Assembly: GCA_942492815.1 (NCBI GenBank)
Contig: OW818658.1
Location: 3,100,001-3,164,000 of the forward strand
DNA length: 64,000 nt
Direction of reading: 5' to 3'
Source: JAEUWI01 sp942492815
Lineage (GTDB): Bacteria > Hydrogenedentota > Hydrogenedentia > Hydrogenedentales > JAEUWI01
Both the position numbers and the translations under genes were made by a program. Positions within the stretch are counted from its first letter, which is position 1; the number at the start of each line of letters is the position of its first letter. The notes beneath the pieces are model-generated. The model saw only the letters and a list, made by a program, of their open reading frames with translations. It did not search any database and was not told where the DNA came from. Shown here piece after piece: positions 44,437-52,849 of this stretch.

Positions 44437-45095
44437 ACACGCACAACGAGAACGACCCCGCACTGGAAACCGTGGTGCTACTCCACGGCATGGGCCGGAG
44501 CCGGGCCTCGATGTGGCCGCTGGCGCAACGCCTTCGTGGAGCGGGCTTTCAGACACGAAACTTTCCCTACTCACCCGCGTTCCATCGCTTCGACACGCTG
44601 GTCGGGGATCTGCACGACTTCATTGTCGAACGGGTCAAAACACCGCGCTATCACCTGGTCGGCCATTCCCTCGGCAATATTCTCATTCGCGCGCGCTTTC
44701 GCGTGGGTTATCCTTCCGGCCTAACCCGCATTGTGATGCTGGCCCCGCCCAACCACCTGCCAAAACTGGCGCGGCGCTTTCAGGGCTGTCCCCCCTTTCA
44801 CTGGTGGACGGGTGAAAGCGGCAAGCTCCTCGCGTCGGAGGAATTCTACGAAGCCCTGCCGGTGCCCTCGGTGAAATTCGGCGTCATCGCGGGCGACAAG
44901 GGCCAGTGTATCACCTTTGACGAGCCGAACGACCGTGTGATCACTGTGGAGAGCACGCGTCTGGCCGGCATGGCGGATCACCTCGTGGTCCCCGACGCCC
45001 ACACCTTCATCATGAACAGCCGGGTTACCGCGCGTGCCACGATTAACTTTCTGCGGGACGGTCAATTCACCCCAATTTCACCCGAAGGTGAATAA
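44433..45095 (+). CDS. Alpha/beta-hydrolase, lipase-like
   Basis: 220 residues from the ATG overlapping the CPBP gene stop. VVLLHGMGRSRASMWPLAQRLRGAGFQT gives the oxyanion loop, and HLVGHSLGN holds the nucleophile Ser. A C-terminal DHLVVPDAHTFIMNS supplies the probable acid and His. It resembles small triacylglycerol-lipase or PGAP1-like esterases of the cytoplasm. No signal peptide. Coupled translation with the CPBP protease suggests both act on the envelope. Confidence 0.82.
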   Translation: MNTHNENDPALETVVLLHGMGRSRASMWPLAQRLRGAGFQTRNFPYSPAFHRFDTLVGDLHDFIVERVKTPRYHLVGHSLGNILIRARFRVGYPSGLTRIVMLAPPNHLPKLARRFQGCPPFHWWTGESGKLLASEEFYEALPVPSVKFGVIAGDKGQCITFDEPNDRVITVESTRLAGMADHLVVPDAHTFIMNSRVTARATINFLRDGQFTPISPEGE

Positions 45096-45151
45096 AAGGA
45101 CGTCTAAACGGTAGAATGGTGTTGCGGTTCAACCCTTCGAAAGGAATACGC

Positions 45152-46237
45152 ATGTCTGTATTTACCCGAATCGCCCGGGGCTGTCACCTGGGCGTTCGCA
45201 GCCTGATCGTTGTCCTTCGCGACAAGACCCTGCTGGTCTTCCCCCTGATCCCCTTCACCTGCGTGATTGCCATCATCACCACACTCTGGCTGGTCATCGG
45301 CAACGACCAGTTGCTCTGGAGCCTGCTGGCCACCCACATGGTGAAGCCGCGCAATATCATGCTGGCCTATGGCGTGTACCTGATGCTGGGCCTCATCTCG
45401 GTCTTCTTCGGTGTCGGGCTCGTGACCTGTACCCGGATTACCCTGGAGGAACGGGACTCGAAGTTTCTGGACGGATTCCACCACGCGGTGCGCAACACCC
45501 ACTGGATCCTCATCTGGACCTTTATATCCTGGACCTTTGGCCCAATCCTGAACTTGATGGACCACTTCCGCTACACGACACTCCTCGTTCGGCGGATGCT
45601 CCACAGCAGTTGGTCCACGGTCTCCTATTTTGTCGTCCCCATCCTGGTGGTGGACAAGGTAAATATCTTCAGCGCGCTCCGCCGCTCGGTGGATGTGATG
45701 TCGAAGAATTGGGGTAAAGGTGCGGTGTCCCGCCTCGGCCTCTACTGGTTCTTCCTGCTGCTGAATATTCCCACCGTTGTAATGTTTGCCATGGGCCACT
45801 ACCCCGAAGGTCCTTGGCCGACGAGCCTTACGCTTGTGGTCCTGCTCTATTTCTACACGACCGTCGTGGTGTATCAGACCGCGAGCTCGGTGCTGAGTGT
45901 CGTCCTGTACAAGTACGCATCGGACGGCACGGTGGTGCCCGGCTTCAAAGAAGAACATCTGAAAAACGCCTTCGCCCAGCCCGTGCTCTATGTCCTGGCT
46001 ATGGAAAATCCCGGCGATGGTTACAAACCGGTGGAAGAGGTACCGGCGGAAGCGCATGCTGCCAAAATACCTGCTGCGGAAACGCCCGAGGCGGTGAGCG
46101 ATGCCGCGCCGGAGACGGCGGATGCCCCGGAAGAAGCGCCCGCACCTGAACAGCCGCTGGACGCGGAAACGGAAGCGGAAGCGGTCGAACTGCCCGAGGA
46201 TGAATCGCCCGAGGTCGCCGAGAAGGCGGACACCTGA
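45152..46237 (+). CDS. Multi-span membrane protein, DUF6159-like, with acidic tail
   Basis: 361 residues from an ATG with AAGGA upstream. Begins SVFTRIARGCHLGVRSLIVVLRDKTLLVFPLIPF, typical of DUF6159-like permease-fold proteins, followed by about five to six membrane helices. The last 70 residues are an Ala/Glu/Pro-rich cytoplasmic tail with net strong negative charge. Function unknown. The following gene begins 38 nt later. Confidence 0.7.
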   Translation: MSVFTRIARGCHLGVRSLIVVLRDKTLLVFPLIPFTCVIAIITTLWLVIGNDQLLWSLLATHMVKPRNIMLAYGVYLMLGLISVFFGVGLVTCTRITLEERDSKFLDGFHHAVRNTHWILIWTFISWTFGPILNLMDHFRYTTLLVRRMLHSSWSTVSYFVVPILVVDKVNIFSALRRSVDVMSKNWGKGAVSRLGLYWFFLLLNIPTVVMFAMGHYPEGPWPTSLTLVVLLYFYTTVVVYQTASSVLSVVLYKYASDGTVVPGFKEEHLKNAFAQPVLYVLAMENPGDGYKPVEEVPAEAHAAKIPAAETPEAVSDAAPETADAPEEAPAPEQPLDAETEAEAVELPEDESPEVAEKADT

Positions 46238-46274
46238 GATCGCAAACGCATCACGGCAGTTGGGAGGCTTCGGC

Positions 46275-47696
46275 ATGTCGGAAGAACGCCGGGTAACACA
46301 GACTGATCGCGGTGCGTCGGAAACGTGGCGGACCGGTCTGACTATTGTTCTGGCAGCCTTCGGTCTTGCCCTGACGCCCTCGCCCGTGGCTGCTCAGGAT
46401 GACGACGCTATAGCCTTTGATCAGGACGGGGGTGGTCTTGCCCCCCTACAGGAAGGCGCGCTCGCGTCACTCGTGGCGAGTCTTCGGGTGGAGGCGCGCC
46501 ACGATCGGGTCCGCGCGCTTCATGAACTCGTCACGTATTTCACGGAAGGCGACGTTCCCGCCCTCCTCGGCGTCCTGGAAGACCCCGCGGTGTCCGTCCG
46601 TATTCAGTGGCGACTACTCCGCGCCCTGGGTATGCGGAACGTCCAAGAGGCAGGCCCGGTCGCGGCCGCCATCGTCACGGATCCCGAGCGCGTCGAAGGT
46701 GTGCGCCAGGCGGCGGCCTACACCATCGCCGATCTCCGGGCAAAGGCGCACGCGCAAGCACTGCTCGATGCGGCGCGAAATGCCCCGGAACCGCTCACCC
46801 GGATCATTGCGGCGGGCGCCTTCTACCGCGTGATGGGCAAGGGCGCGCTCCATGACCTCAACCGACTCCTGGCATCCGAGACGGATCCCTATGCCCGCGA
46901 GCACCTCGACTGGTTCACCCAGTTGATTCGCAATGGCGACACCTTCAGCACCCGGCCCCGCCCCGGCGAGGTCGTCGCGTGCGCCCAGTCCGGCACCCGA
47001 TATCTCGTCTATGCGCCCACAGACTACGGGCAGGGCGCGCACCACGATCTGCTGATCTCTGTACACGGAACCTTTGGCAGCGCGGACCGCTATATGGAAA
47101 TCGTCCGGGAACGGGCAGACCGGGAAAACGTGATGGTCGTGGCCCCCTGGTTCGACGCGGCCACCTTTCCAAGTTTCGACAATCTGAATCTGGACAACGT
47201 CGGCATAGGGCTGCCACGCAGCGATCTCAGGCTGCTGGAAATCGTGGACGCTCTCGGCGCATACGCTTCCGTGAACACGGAAAAACTCTATCTCTACGGC
47301 CATTCCAAAGGCGGCCAGTTCGTCCAGCGCTTCGTCTTCGCCCACCCCGATCGGGTGGCCCGCGCCGCGCCCTGCGCCTCCGGCATCTATCTTGCCCCAG
47401 CGGAGGAAACGAAGGGCGGCTACGGCGAGATGTTCCCCTACGGCGCCGCGCCAAACCCCTTCGCCCCGGATCTGGCCACGCGGACCTTTGAGGGGCTGGT
47501 TGCCGCGCCGATCGTCTTCTTCGTGGGCACCCAGGATCCGCGAATGCTGGACGCCCACCGCTTCGTGCGTGAATCCCAGCTCCGGGCCCGAAAAGAGGGC
47601 TATATCCCCCGGATCGAAGTGCGCCTCCTGCCTGAGGTGGGCCACGACGGATCAAAGACCTTTCCGCCCGCGGCGGACTTCCTCTTTGGCGAATAG
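46275..47696 (+). CDS. Exported HEAT-repeat / alpha-beta hydrolase fusion
   Basis: 473 residues from an ATG with GGGAGG upstream; the open frame to 46101 belongs to overlap with the previous gene. It has a signal-anchor segment (about 18-42), then HEAT-type helices at about 60-210 (VRALHELVTYFTEGDVPALLGVLEDPAVSVRIQWRLLRAL). The hydrolase domain follows (about 235-473), with YLYGHSKGGQFVQRF (Ser nucleophile) and VGHDGS (His). It resembles poly-hydroxybutyrate depolymerase or dienelactone-type esterases. Outside the cytoplasm by inference. Confidence 0.75.
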   Translation: MSEERRVTQTDRGASETWRTGLTIVLAAFGLALTPSPVAAQDDDAIAFDQDGGGLAPLQEGALASLVASLRVEARHDRVRALHELVTYFTEGDVPALLGVLEDPAVSVRIQWRLLRALGMRNVQEAGPVAAAIVTDPERVEGVRQAAAYTIADLRAKAHAQALLDAARNAPEPLTRIIAAGAFYRVMGKGALHDLNRLLASETDPYAREHLDWFTQLIRNGDTFSTRPRPGEVVACAQSGTRYLVYAPTDYGQGAHHDLLISVHGTFGSADRYMEIVRERADRENVMVVAPWFDAATFPSFDNLNLDNVGIGLPRSDLRLLEIVDALGAYASVNTEKLYLYGHSKGGQFVQRFVFAHPDRVARAAPCASGIYLAPAEETKGGYGEMFPYGAAPNPFAPDLATRTFEGLVAAPIVFFVGTQDPRMLDAHRFVRESQLRARKEGYIPRIEVRLLPEVGHDGSKTFPPAADFLFGE

Positions 47697-47730
47697 AAAA
47701 GCCCCCGACGCGGCTGAACCGGTCAGGGGC
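47697..47730 (-). terminator. Rho-independent terminator of the DegT gene
   Basis: Minus strand: stem GCCCC-GAC-CGG with CCG-GTC-GGGGC (47701-47730), two mismatches, and a T4 tail (47697-47700). It ends at the stop codon of the convergent hydrolase gene and is 15 nt past the DegT stop. Confidence 0.75.
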
Positions 47731-47744
47731 ATTGAAGTACGTAC

Positions 47745-49061
47745 TCAGGCGCGGTAGTGCGTCGCCACTTTCCTGATCGCCGCCGCATACTGCCGGATCT
47801 GCTCCTCGGTGTTGCTCTCGTGGATCACAACACGGATGCCACTGGTCAAAATCGCCTCCGCTTCCGGCGTCTCCACCTTCGTGTAGTCCATGTCGGTCAT
47901 GCCCGCCTCTTTTATCGTCCAGTGGCCATTGAAGAAGGCGTGATTCTTGAACACGTCACTGCGATGCACGGGCACGGGAATATACCCCGCGCTGCAGGAT
48001 ACGCCCTCCGCGGAGAGGGCCTTGTTGAACTCGTCCCGGGTACACTTTAGGGACGCCGGCTCGATGCGGAACATGTAGAACCAGTACACGCAACGATCAT
48101 CCGGATGGACCGTATGGGGGATGACGCCGGGAAGACCCTGGATGTTCTCCGTGAGCAGATTGCCCAGGCGCGCGCGGGTGGAGACAATGCTCTCAAGTCG
48201 CGTGAGCTGGCCCGCGAGGACCGCCGCCTGGGGCTCGCTCATGCGGTAGTTCGTGGAGAAACTCTCCCAGCCGCTCGTGGCGCGGTTAAAGCCCTTGTCG
48301 CCGTATTGCTGAAGTTTGGGTCCAAAAACGGGGTGGCTGCTCGCCACCACACCGCCGTCGCCGGTGGTGATGTGCTTGGAATTCTGCAGGGACCAGCAGG
48401 CGATATCGCCCAGGGTACCGATGGGCTTGCCGCGATACTTCGCACCCCAGGCCTGACAGCAGTCCTCAATCAGCACGAGCTTGTGCTCATCGGCGATAGC
48501 GCGAAGTTCTTCCATCCTGCTTGGGTTGCCCGCGAGGTGTACCGCGATGATCGCTTTGGTCTTCGGCGTGATGCGGCGGCGCACGTCGGCCGGATCAAGG
48601 GTGAGTTCCGAGGGGAGCAGGTCGGCAAATACGGGAACGCCCTGCTGGTAGATCACGCCGATAACGGTGCCGATATCGGTGATGGGCGAGGTGATAACTT
48701 CGTCGCCCGGCACCAGTCCCGCCGCGCCCACGGCGATGTGCAGCGCCGCCGTGCCGGAGGAGCAGGTCATCACATGCTCCAGCGGGCAGATGGCCTTGAA
48801 TCGCTCGGTAAATATCGTGGTCTGGGGGCCCTTCCAGTAGAAGAGCGTATCCTGCTTAATCATCTCCTCCAGGCGTTCGCGCTCCGGCGCGCCAAAGCGC
48901 GGCAGGGTCGGCGACGTGGCCGTGACCGCCTTGGGACCACCATCCACTGCAAGCTTCACGTCCTCCCCCTGAGCAACGCCGCCGACCGCCAGCCCCGCCA
49001 GGGTCAGCCCCGCCGTTGCAGCCAGAAACTCGCGACGGGGCATTTCACTTTTCGATTCCAT
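47745..49061 (-). CDS. Tat-exported DegT/DnrJ/EryC1/StrS-family aminotransferase
   Basis: 438 residues from the ATG at 49059-49061. The first residues MESKSEMPRREFLAATAGLTLAGLAVGGVAQG are a twin-arginine signal (RR at 9-10, hydrophobic h-region). The rest is a complete type I PLP fold: SSGTAALHIAVGAAGL, IEDCCQAWGAKYRG, and K229 in SLQNSKHITTGDGG as the PLP lysine. The family makes amino-sugars or acts on nucleotide-linked sugars in the cytoplasm; export of a PLP enzyme implies folding and cofactor binding first, which Tat allows. It is the last gene of the amidohydrolase cluster. Confidence 0.85.
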   Translation of the reverse strand: MESKSEMPRREFLAATAGLTLAGLAVGGVAQGEDVKLAVDGGPKAVTATSPTLPRFGAPERERLEEMIKQDTLFYWKGPQTTIFTERFKAICPLEHVMTCSSGTAALHIAVGAAGLVPGDEVITSPITDIGTVIGVIYQQGVPVFADLLPSELTLDPADVRRRITPKTKAIIAVHLAGNPSRMEELRAIADEHKLVLIEDCCQAWGAKYRGKPIGTLGDIACWSLQNSKHITTGDGGVVASSHPVFGPKLQQYGDKGFNRATSGWESFSTNYRMSEPQAAVLAGQLTRLESIVSTRARLGNLLTENIQGLPGVIPHTVHPDDRCVYWFYMFRIEPASLKCTRDEFNKALSAEGVSCSAGYIPVPVHRSDVFKNHAFFNGHWTIKEAGMTDMDYTKVETPEAEAILTSGIRVVIHESNTEEQIRQYAAAIRKVATHYRA

Positions 49062-49108
49062 GGGAAACTCCTTATGGTTTCGCAATTGTGCTTTGAAATT
49101 TGTTGTTA

Positions 49109-49282
49109 CCACGGATGGCACGGATAACACGGATGATGGACTGATGTTTCCGAACCGACGTGGCGTGCCTTTTCTTGCTTGAATAGTTCAATTCACAATT
49201 CAACGACAATATTTGGAAGGCACCTTCGCCAGTACAACAATGCAATAATCTTCCTCATCCGTGCCATCCGTGTAATCCGTGG
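49109..49282. repeat. Inverted-repeat element C, arms of three CACGGAT units
   Basis: Arms 49109-49136 and 49255-49282 are inverted and match at 24 of 28 positions. Each arm is three copies of a 9- to 10-bp unit with core CACGGAT. The spacer pairs differ in order between arms. The 118-bp interior has a TTGAAT...ATTCAA inner pair. It fills most of the 243-bp gap between the DegT gene and the next upstream gene. Confidence 0.85.
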
Positions 49283-49304
49283 TAGAAAAACAATATAGCG
49301 GCGG

Positions 49305-50072
49305 CTAACTCAAGAGCGCAGTCGCGTTCCCGCCCTGTATCTGCTCCAGTGTTTCATCGGTCAAAGCGGATTCCTTCAACTTGAACAGGGAAGACTCAAA
49401 ATAGAAAAAGGGCGCATACGACCCGAACACCAGCCGGTCCAGCGATATCTGCTTCGACATCGCATCGATGCCCGCGATGCCTTCGAGCCAGGCGATATCA
49501 AACCACACCTGCTTCGTCGCCACAAGCTTGTCGATCACTTCGCCGCGAGCCGCGCGGAAAGCATTCAACAGGACAAGGCGCAACCCAGGCACGGAAACAA
49601 CCACCTCCGCCAACTGTGCAATGTCCACATGGGGCACTTGCATCAGCGGATGCATCATGCGCTCGTCTTCCATCGTTACCACAAGCTGCACCACCAATTT
49701 CGCGGCTGCCGCCTGCTCCAGCAGCGCCTTGAAGCGTGCGTCATCGAGCGTGTAGCCATGATAGTTCGGGTGAAGGCGGATGCCCTTCATTCGGTGGATC
49801 TCCCCGCAACGACGTAAGTCCTCCTCCCACGCGGGGAGCACGGGATTCACGGAACCAAAGGGCACGAGCACGCCATTGTCGTACACTCGGCAGGCTTCCA
49901 CAAGGCGCTCGTTTGCGGCGGCGATGTCCTTGTGCAGGATGCCCTCGAAAGAGCCCGTCCAGGCCTGCTCGACACCGTAGTGGCTGAGCTTGGCGAGGAG
50001 GGCATCGACGGAGTCTTCCGGTAAGCGACGAAAGGGCCATTGGCCAATATAGGTGTTGGTGTCTATGAACAT
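49305..50072 (-). CDS. Amidohydrolase-like TIM-barrel protein
   Basis: 255 residues from the ATG at 50070-50072; the longer frame to 50123 runs into a hairpin repeat. It begins MFIDTNTYIGQWPF, with the amidohydrolase_2 layout: MKGIRLHPNYHGYTLDD at strand 4-5 and LVFGSYAPFFYFESS near the end. The usual first metal motif HxH is replaced here by DTN-YIG, and the last metal Asp region reads GSYAP, not GSDxP. So metal-binding is doubtful and activity may be lost or changed. It has the same-strand neighbour at 50187-50972, which keeps the normal motifs. Confidence 0.7.
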   Translation of the reverse strand: MFIDTNTYIGQWPFRRLPEDSVDALLAKLSHYGVEQAWTGSFEGILHKDIAAANERLVEACRVYDNGVLVPFGSVNPVLPAWEEDLRRCGEIHRMKGIRLHPNYHGYTLDDARFKALLEQAAAAKLVVQLVVTMEDERMMHPLMQVPHVDIAQLAEVVVSVPGLRLVLLNAFRAARGEVIDKLVATKQVWFDIAWLEGIAGIDAMSKQISLDRLVFGSYAPFFYFESSLFKLKESALTDETLEQIQGGNATALLS

Positions 50073-50116
50073 AAGGTCGAGTTTCTGAGCCAGGGGAAAT
50101 AGCGCGCCAAGAGAAT

Positions 50117-50165
50117 GTGGCACAGGCGTCCCGCCTGTGATTCACAGCCGGGACGGCTGTGCCAC
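50117..50165. repeat. Hairpin element E, 23-bp arms
   Basis: GTGGCACAGGCG... (50117-50139) pairs with ...CGGCTGTGCCAC (50143-50165), 21 of 23 positions. The 3-nt apex makes this a nearly perfect 49-nt hairpin lying 21 nt before the stop of the upstream amidohydrolase gene. Confidence 0.85.
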
Positions 50166-50186
50166 CTTCTTCCTTTAGTCCAACTA

Positions 50187-50972
50187 CTATCCAACGGAAA
50201 TTCCCTTCGCATCCAATATCGGCTTTAAGATCCGCTTCAGATTTCCCGCCAGCACCAGTTCCTTCTCGCTCTCGCTGATACGCGCTCCCAGAACCTTGGC
50301 AAGTTGCGATCCAAAACTCCTACCAGGAATATCACTGCCATAGATCACACGCGCCGCGCCCAACTCCTTCACCGCCATCTCGGTGTAGCCCGCCGTGGGA
50401 TCGCCGCCCGCGAGGTCCGCGTAGATGTTTTTATAAGGCCGAATCGCCCGCACCCCCAGTTCCCAATCGCCGCCCGTGTGGCCGCAGATGAAGGTCACGT
50501 CTGGATGGCGCGCCGCCAGGCGCGTAAGGTCAATCGCGGTGGATTCGCCGGGCAGGTTGCCGGTGATCTTTTGCCAGGTGTGCTGGAAGACCGGTGCCTT
50601 CAACTCGCCCGCGCGTTTCACGATGGCGTCCGTCTCGGGCGTGTCGCAGTTCTGCGCGACCCACAACTTAATCGCGACCATCGGTCCCTTGGCCACGCAG
50701 CGCTCCAGCTCGGCGAGGCTCAACTCCAGGTGCGCGGGACTCAAGTAGACCCAGCCATAGACCCGATCGGGCCAGGCGAGACTCGCCTCCAGCACTTCGT
50801 CGTTGGCATGCTTCAACTGCTCCGCCGCGGGCTCGGTGTGAAAAGCCGTGCCCATGTAGATGCACAACTTGCTCACGCCCATACGATCCGCCACCTCCAG
50901 CATCTTCCCCACGCGCTCCGCCGGCGTGCCGCTGTAGGCGTTGATGTGGCAGTGCCCGTCCCAGATCTCCAT
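50187..50972 (-). CDS. Amidohydrolase family (TIM-barrel) metal-dependent hydrolase
   Basis: 261 residues. MEIWDGHCHINAYSG supplies the HxH metal ligands, FQHTWQKI the third-strand His, FICGHTGGDWELG the His on strand 6, and VIYGSDIPGRSFG the final Asp. These are amidohydrolase_2 family features; members decarboxylate or hydrolyse ring compounds and lactones. No signal peptide. Its start shares one base with the stop of the carbon-nitrogen hydrolase gene upstream. Confidence 0.87.
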   Translation of the reverse strand: MEIWDGHCHINAYSGTPAERVGKMLEVADRMGVSKLCIYMGTAFHTEPAAEQLKHANDEVLEASLAWPDRVYGWVYLSPAHLELSLAELERCVAKGPMVAIKLWVAQNCDTPETDAIVKRAGELKAPVFQHTWQKITGNLPGESTAIDLTRLAARHPDVTFICGHTGGDWELGVRAIRPYKNIYADLAGGDPTAGYTEMAVKELGAARVIYGSDIPGRSFGSQLAKVLGARISESEKELVLAGNLKRILKPILDAKGISVG

Positions 50973-52327
50973 CAGTTTCCTTTCGGCAGGAGCGGGCGGT
51001 TATGCGGAATCTCCGCCCCAAAATCGCCCAGGCTGGTCCAGTAAAGGTGCTTGTTGAGGTCGACCTCCGCCACGGTGATGGTCCCCCACTCTTCCGCGCG
51101 CGCGATAACGTCCCCCTCGCGATCAAATACACCCGTTACCATCCAACCGTAACTCTTGTCTGTATAGCTGCTGCTCACCACGTACACATGATTCTCGCAG
51201 GCCCGCGCCGCCGCAAGCAGGGGGTTGCAGCCCGCCACGGGAAAGGCGATCACCTCCGCGCCGTTGTTGCTGAGCTGGCGCGCGACTTCGGGAAAAAATC
51301 CGTCGTAGCAAATCATCATGCCGACCTTACCGAAGCTCGTGTCAAAGACGGGATACTCATGGCCGGGCGTGATGCCCATGTCGATCTCGGTGCGCGGCAG
51401 GGTCACCTTGCGATACTTACCCACCAGGCCTCCCTGGGGATCGATGAGCACCGACGTGTTGTAGAGCAAGTGATCCACGCGCTCCACCAGGCCAGCGACG
51501 AGGTACATGCCGTGTTCTTTCGCGAGGCCACCAAAGTACTCCGTGGAGGGACCGGGAATAGGCTCACCCACATCGAAGTAGCTCAGGCCATTGCCCGCGC
51601 AAGTGAGGGCTTCGGGCAACACCATGAGGGTCGCCTTCTGCTTCGCGGCTTCCGCGATGAAAGGCGCGAACTGCTGGCAGTTGTCCATGGCGGTCTTGCC
51701 GCCGCTCGGATTGTAGTGCACCGTGGCCAGGCGCACGATGCGCGGCTCGGGCGGCGCGCTCTTTTCAAAAGAAACAGCACCCCACTCCACCTTCGCGTTG
51801 GGCGCCCAGCGAAAGTGCAACTCCACGATGGCCTTCGTCGCCTCTGGCGGCACAAGAAGGATGTCGCTTACTTCCGTCCAGCCTTCGGCGCTCGTCTCGC
51901 GATCCTTCGGATACTCCGGCTCGGCCACGGGCGGATTGGCCCCGTCGAAAGTCTTCGCACCTTTGAAGTCGTGGCGCACGATCTGATCCTGCGCGCCGCG
52001 CCACTGCACCCGTGCGAGCGCGGATCGCCGGGGCGATTCCACGTTGGTCAATTTGCGCAGGGCGTGAAAGCTATAGTACTGGCCGCCCTCCACGTCGAAG
52101 TTCTTCACCCAGCGCCCGTCGAGACCCTCGCGCTCGTCCGACTCGATAATGAAGGCGCCCTTGCCATCGGGACCGCCGGCGGGGTCATAGTCAAAGGCGG
52201 GACGGGTCCCCTCCCGCACATCCACGGGGGCCCATCCCTCCGGCGCAGCCGCGAGGGCTGCGGTCGCGCCCAAAAGGGCGATTATGCAAAGTAGCGCATT
52301 CCAATATCGAGTTTGCATCGATGCCAT
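50972..52327 (-). CDS. Exported carbon-nitrogen hydrolase (nitrilase superfamily)
   Basis: 451 residues from an ATG with AGGAG upstream. A signal peptide (about 1-28) precedes a beta-sandwich region of about 160 residues, then the nitrilase fold (195-451) with the Glu-Lys-Cys triad: E239 in LPEAL, K307 in KYRKVTLP, C340 in ICYDGFFPEVARQ. Nitrilase-superfamily enzymes are usually cytoplasmic amidases or N-acyl transferases, so export with an added N-terminal domain is unusual. First gene of a four-gene minus-strand operon ending at the DegT gene. Confidence 0.88.
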   Translation of the reverse strand: MASMQTRYWNALLCIIALLGATAALAAAPEGWAPVDVREGTRPAFDYDPAGGPDGKGAFIIESDEREGLDGRWVKNFDVEGGQYYSFHALRKLTNVESPRRSALARVQWRGAQDQIVRHDFKGAKTFDGANPPVAEPEYPKDRETSAEGWTEVSDILLVPPEATKAIVELHFRWAPNAKVEWGAVSFEKSAPPEPRIVRLATVHYNPSGGKTAMDNCQQFAPFIAEAAKQKATLMVLPEALTCAGNGLSYFDVGEPIPGPSTEYFGGLAKEHGMYLVAGLVERVDHLLYNTSVLIDPQGGLVGKYRKVTLPRTEIDMGITPGHEYPVFDTSFGKVGMMICYDGFFPEVARQLSNNGAEVIAFPVAGCNPLLAAARACENHVYVVSSSYTDKSYGWMVTGVFDREGDVIARAEEWGTITVAEVDLNKHLYWTSLGDFGAEIPHNRPLLPKGN

Positions 52328-52412
52328 AGCTCCTGTGCCCGACGTGTTCAAGCATCCACTATACAATGTGACACGGAACACTTCCAAACCTAAGCCCCGG
52401 CGCAAAGGCAAC

Positions 52413-52451
52413 AAAAAAGCCTGCCCGAAGCCCTCTGGACTTCGAACAGGC
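52413..52451 (-). terminator. Rho-independent terminator of amt-glnK
   Basis: Minus strand: GCCTGTTCGAAG (52440-52451) with CTTCGGGCAGGC (52419-52430), 9-nt loop, followed by TTTTTT. It lies 24 nt after the glnK stop. Confidence 0.9.
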
Positions 52452-52474
52452 CCAACCTGGTCTAAACCCGGGAA

Positions 52475-52813
52475 CTAGAGCGCGGGAGACCCCGTCTCGC
52501 CGGTCCGAATGCGGACCGCCTCTTCGACAGGAAGCACAAAAATCTTACCGTCACCAATTTTGCCGGAATTGGCCGTATCCATAATCGCCTTGATGGCCCG
52601 TTCCAGGTGATCATCGTCCACAACGATTTCAATCTTGACCTTGGGCTGAAATTCCACGACGTATTCCGCGCCGCGATATACTTCCTTGTGGCCCTTCTGC
52701 CGCCCAAAGCCCTTTACTTCGGAGACAGTAAGCCCTTGACAGCCGATAACGCTCAGGGCGTCCTTCACGTCAGTCAGTTTCGACGGTTTAATAATTGCTT
52801 CTATCTTCTTCAT
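52475..52813 (-). CDS. glnK: Nitrogen regulatory protein P-II
   Basis: 112 residues. MKKIEAIIKPSKLTDVKDAL at the start, the T-loop with the uridylylatable Tyr in YRGAEYVVEF, and the B/C-loop TANSGKIGDGKIFVLPVEEAVRIRTGE. It senses 2-oxoglutarate and energy state and, when encoded next to an ammonium channel, normally binds and gates it. It is 36 nt downstream of amt on the same strand. Confidence 0.96.
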   Translation of the reverse strand: MKKIEAIIKPSKLTDVKDALSVIGCQGLTVSEVKGFGRQKGHKEVYRGAEYVVEFQPKVKIEIVVDDDHLERAIKAIMDTANSGKIGDGKIFVLPVEEAVRIRTGETGSPAL

Positions 52814-52849
52814 TTTATTGTCTCCATTGCCTGAACCCAAACCGAGATA

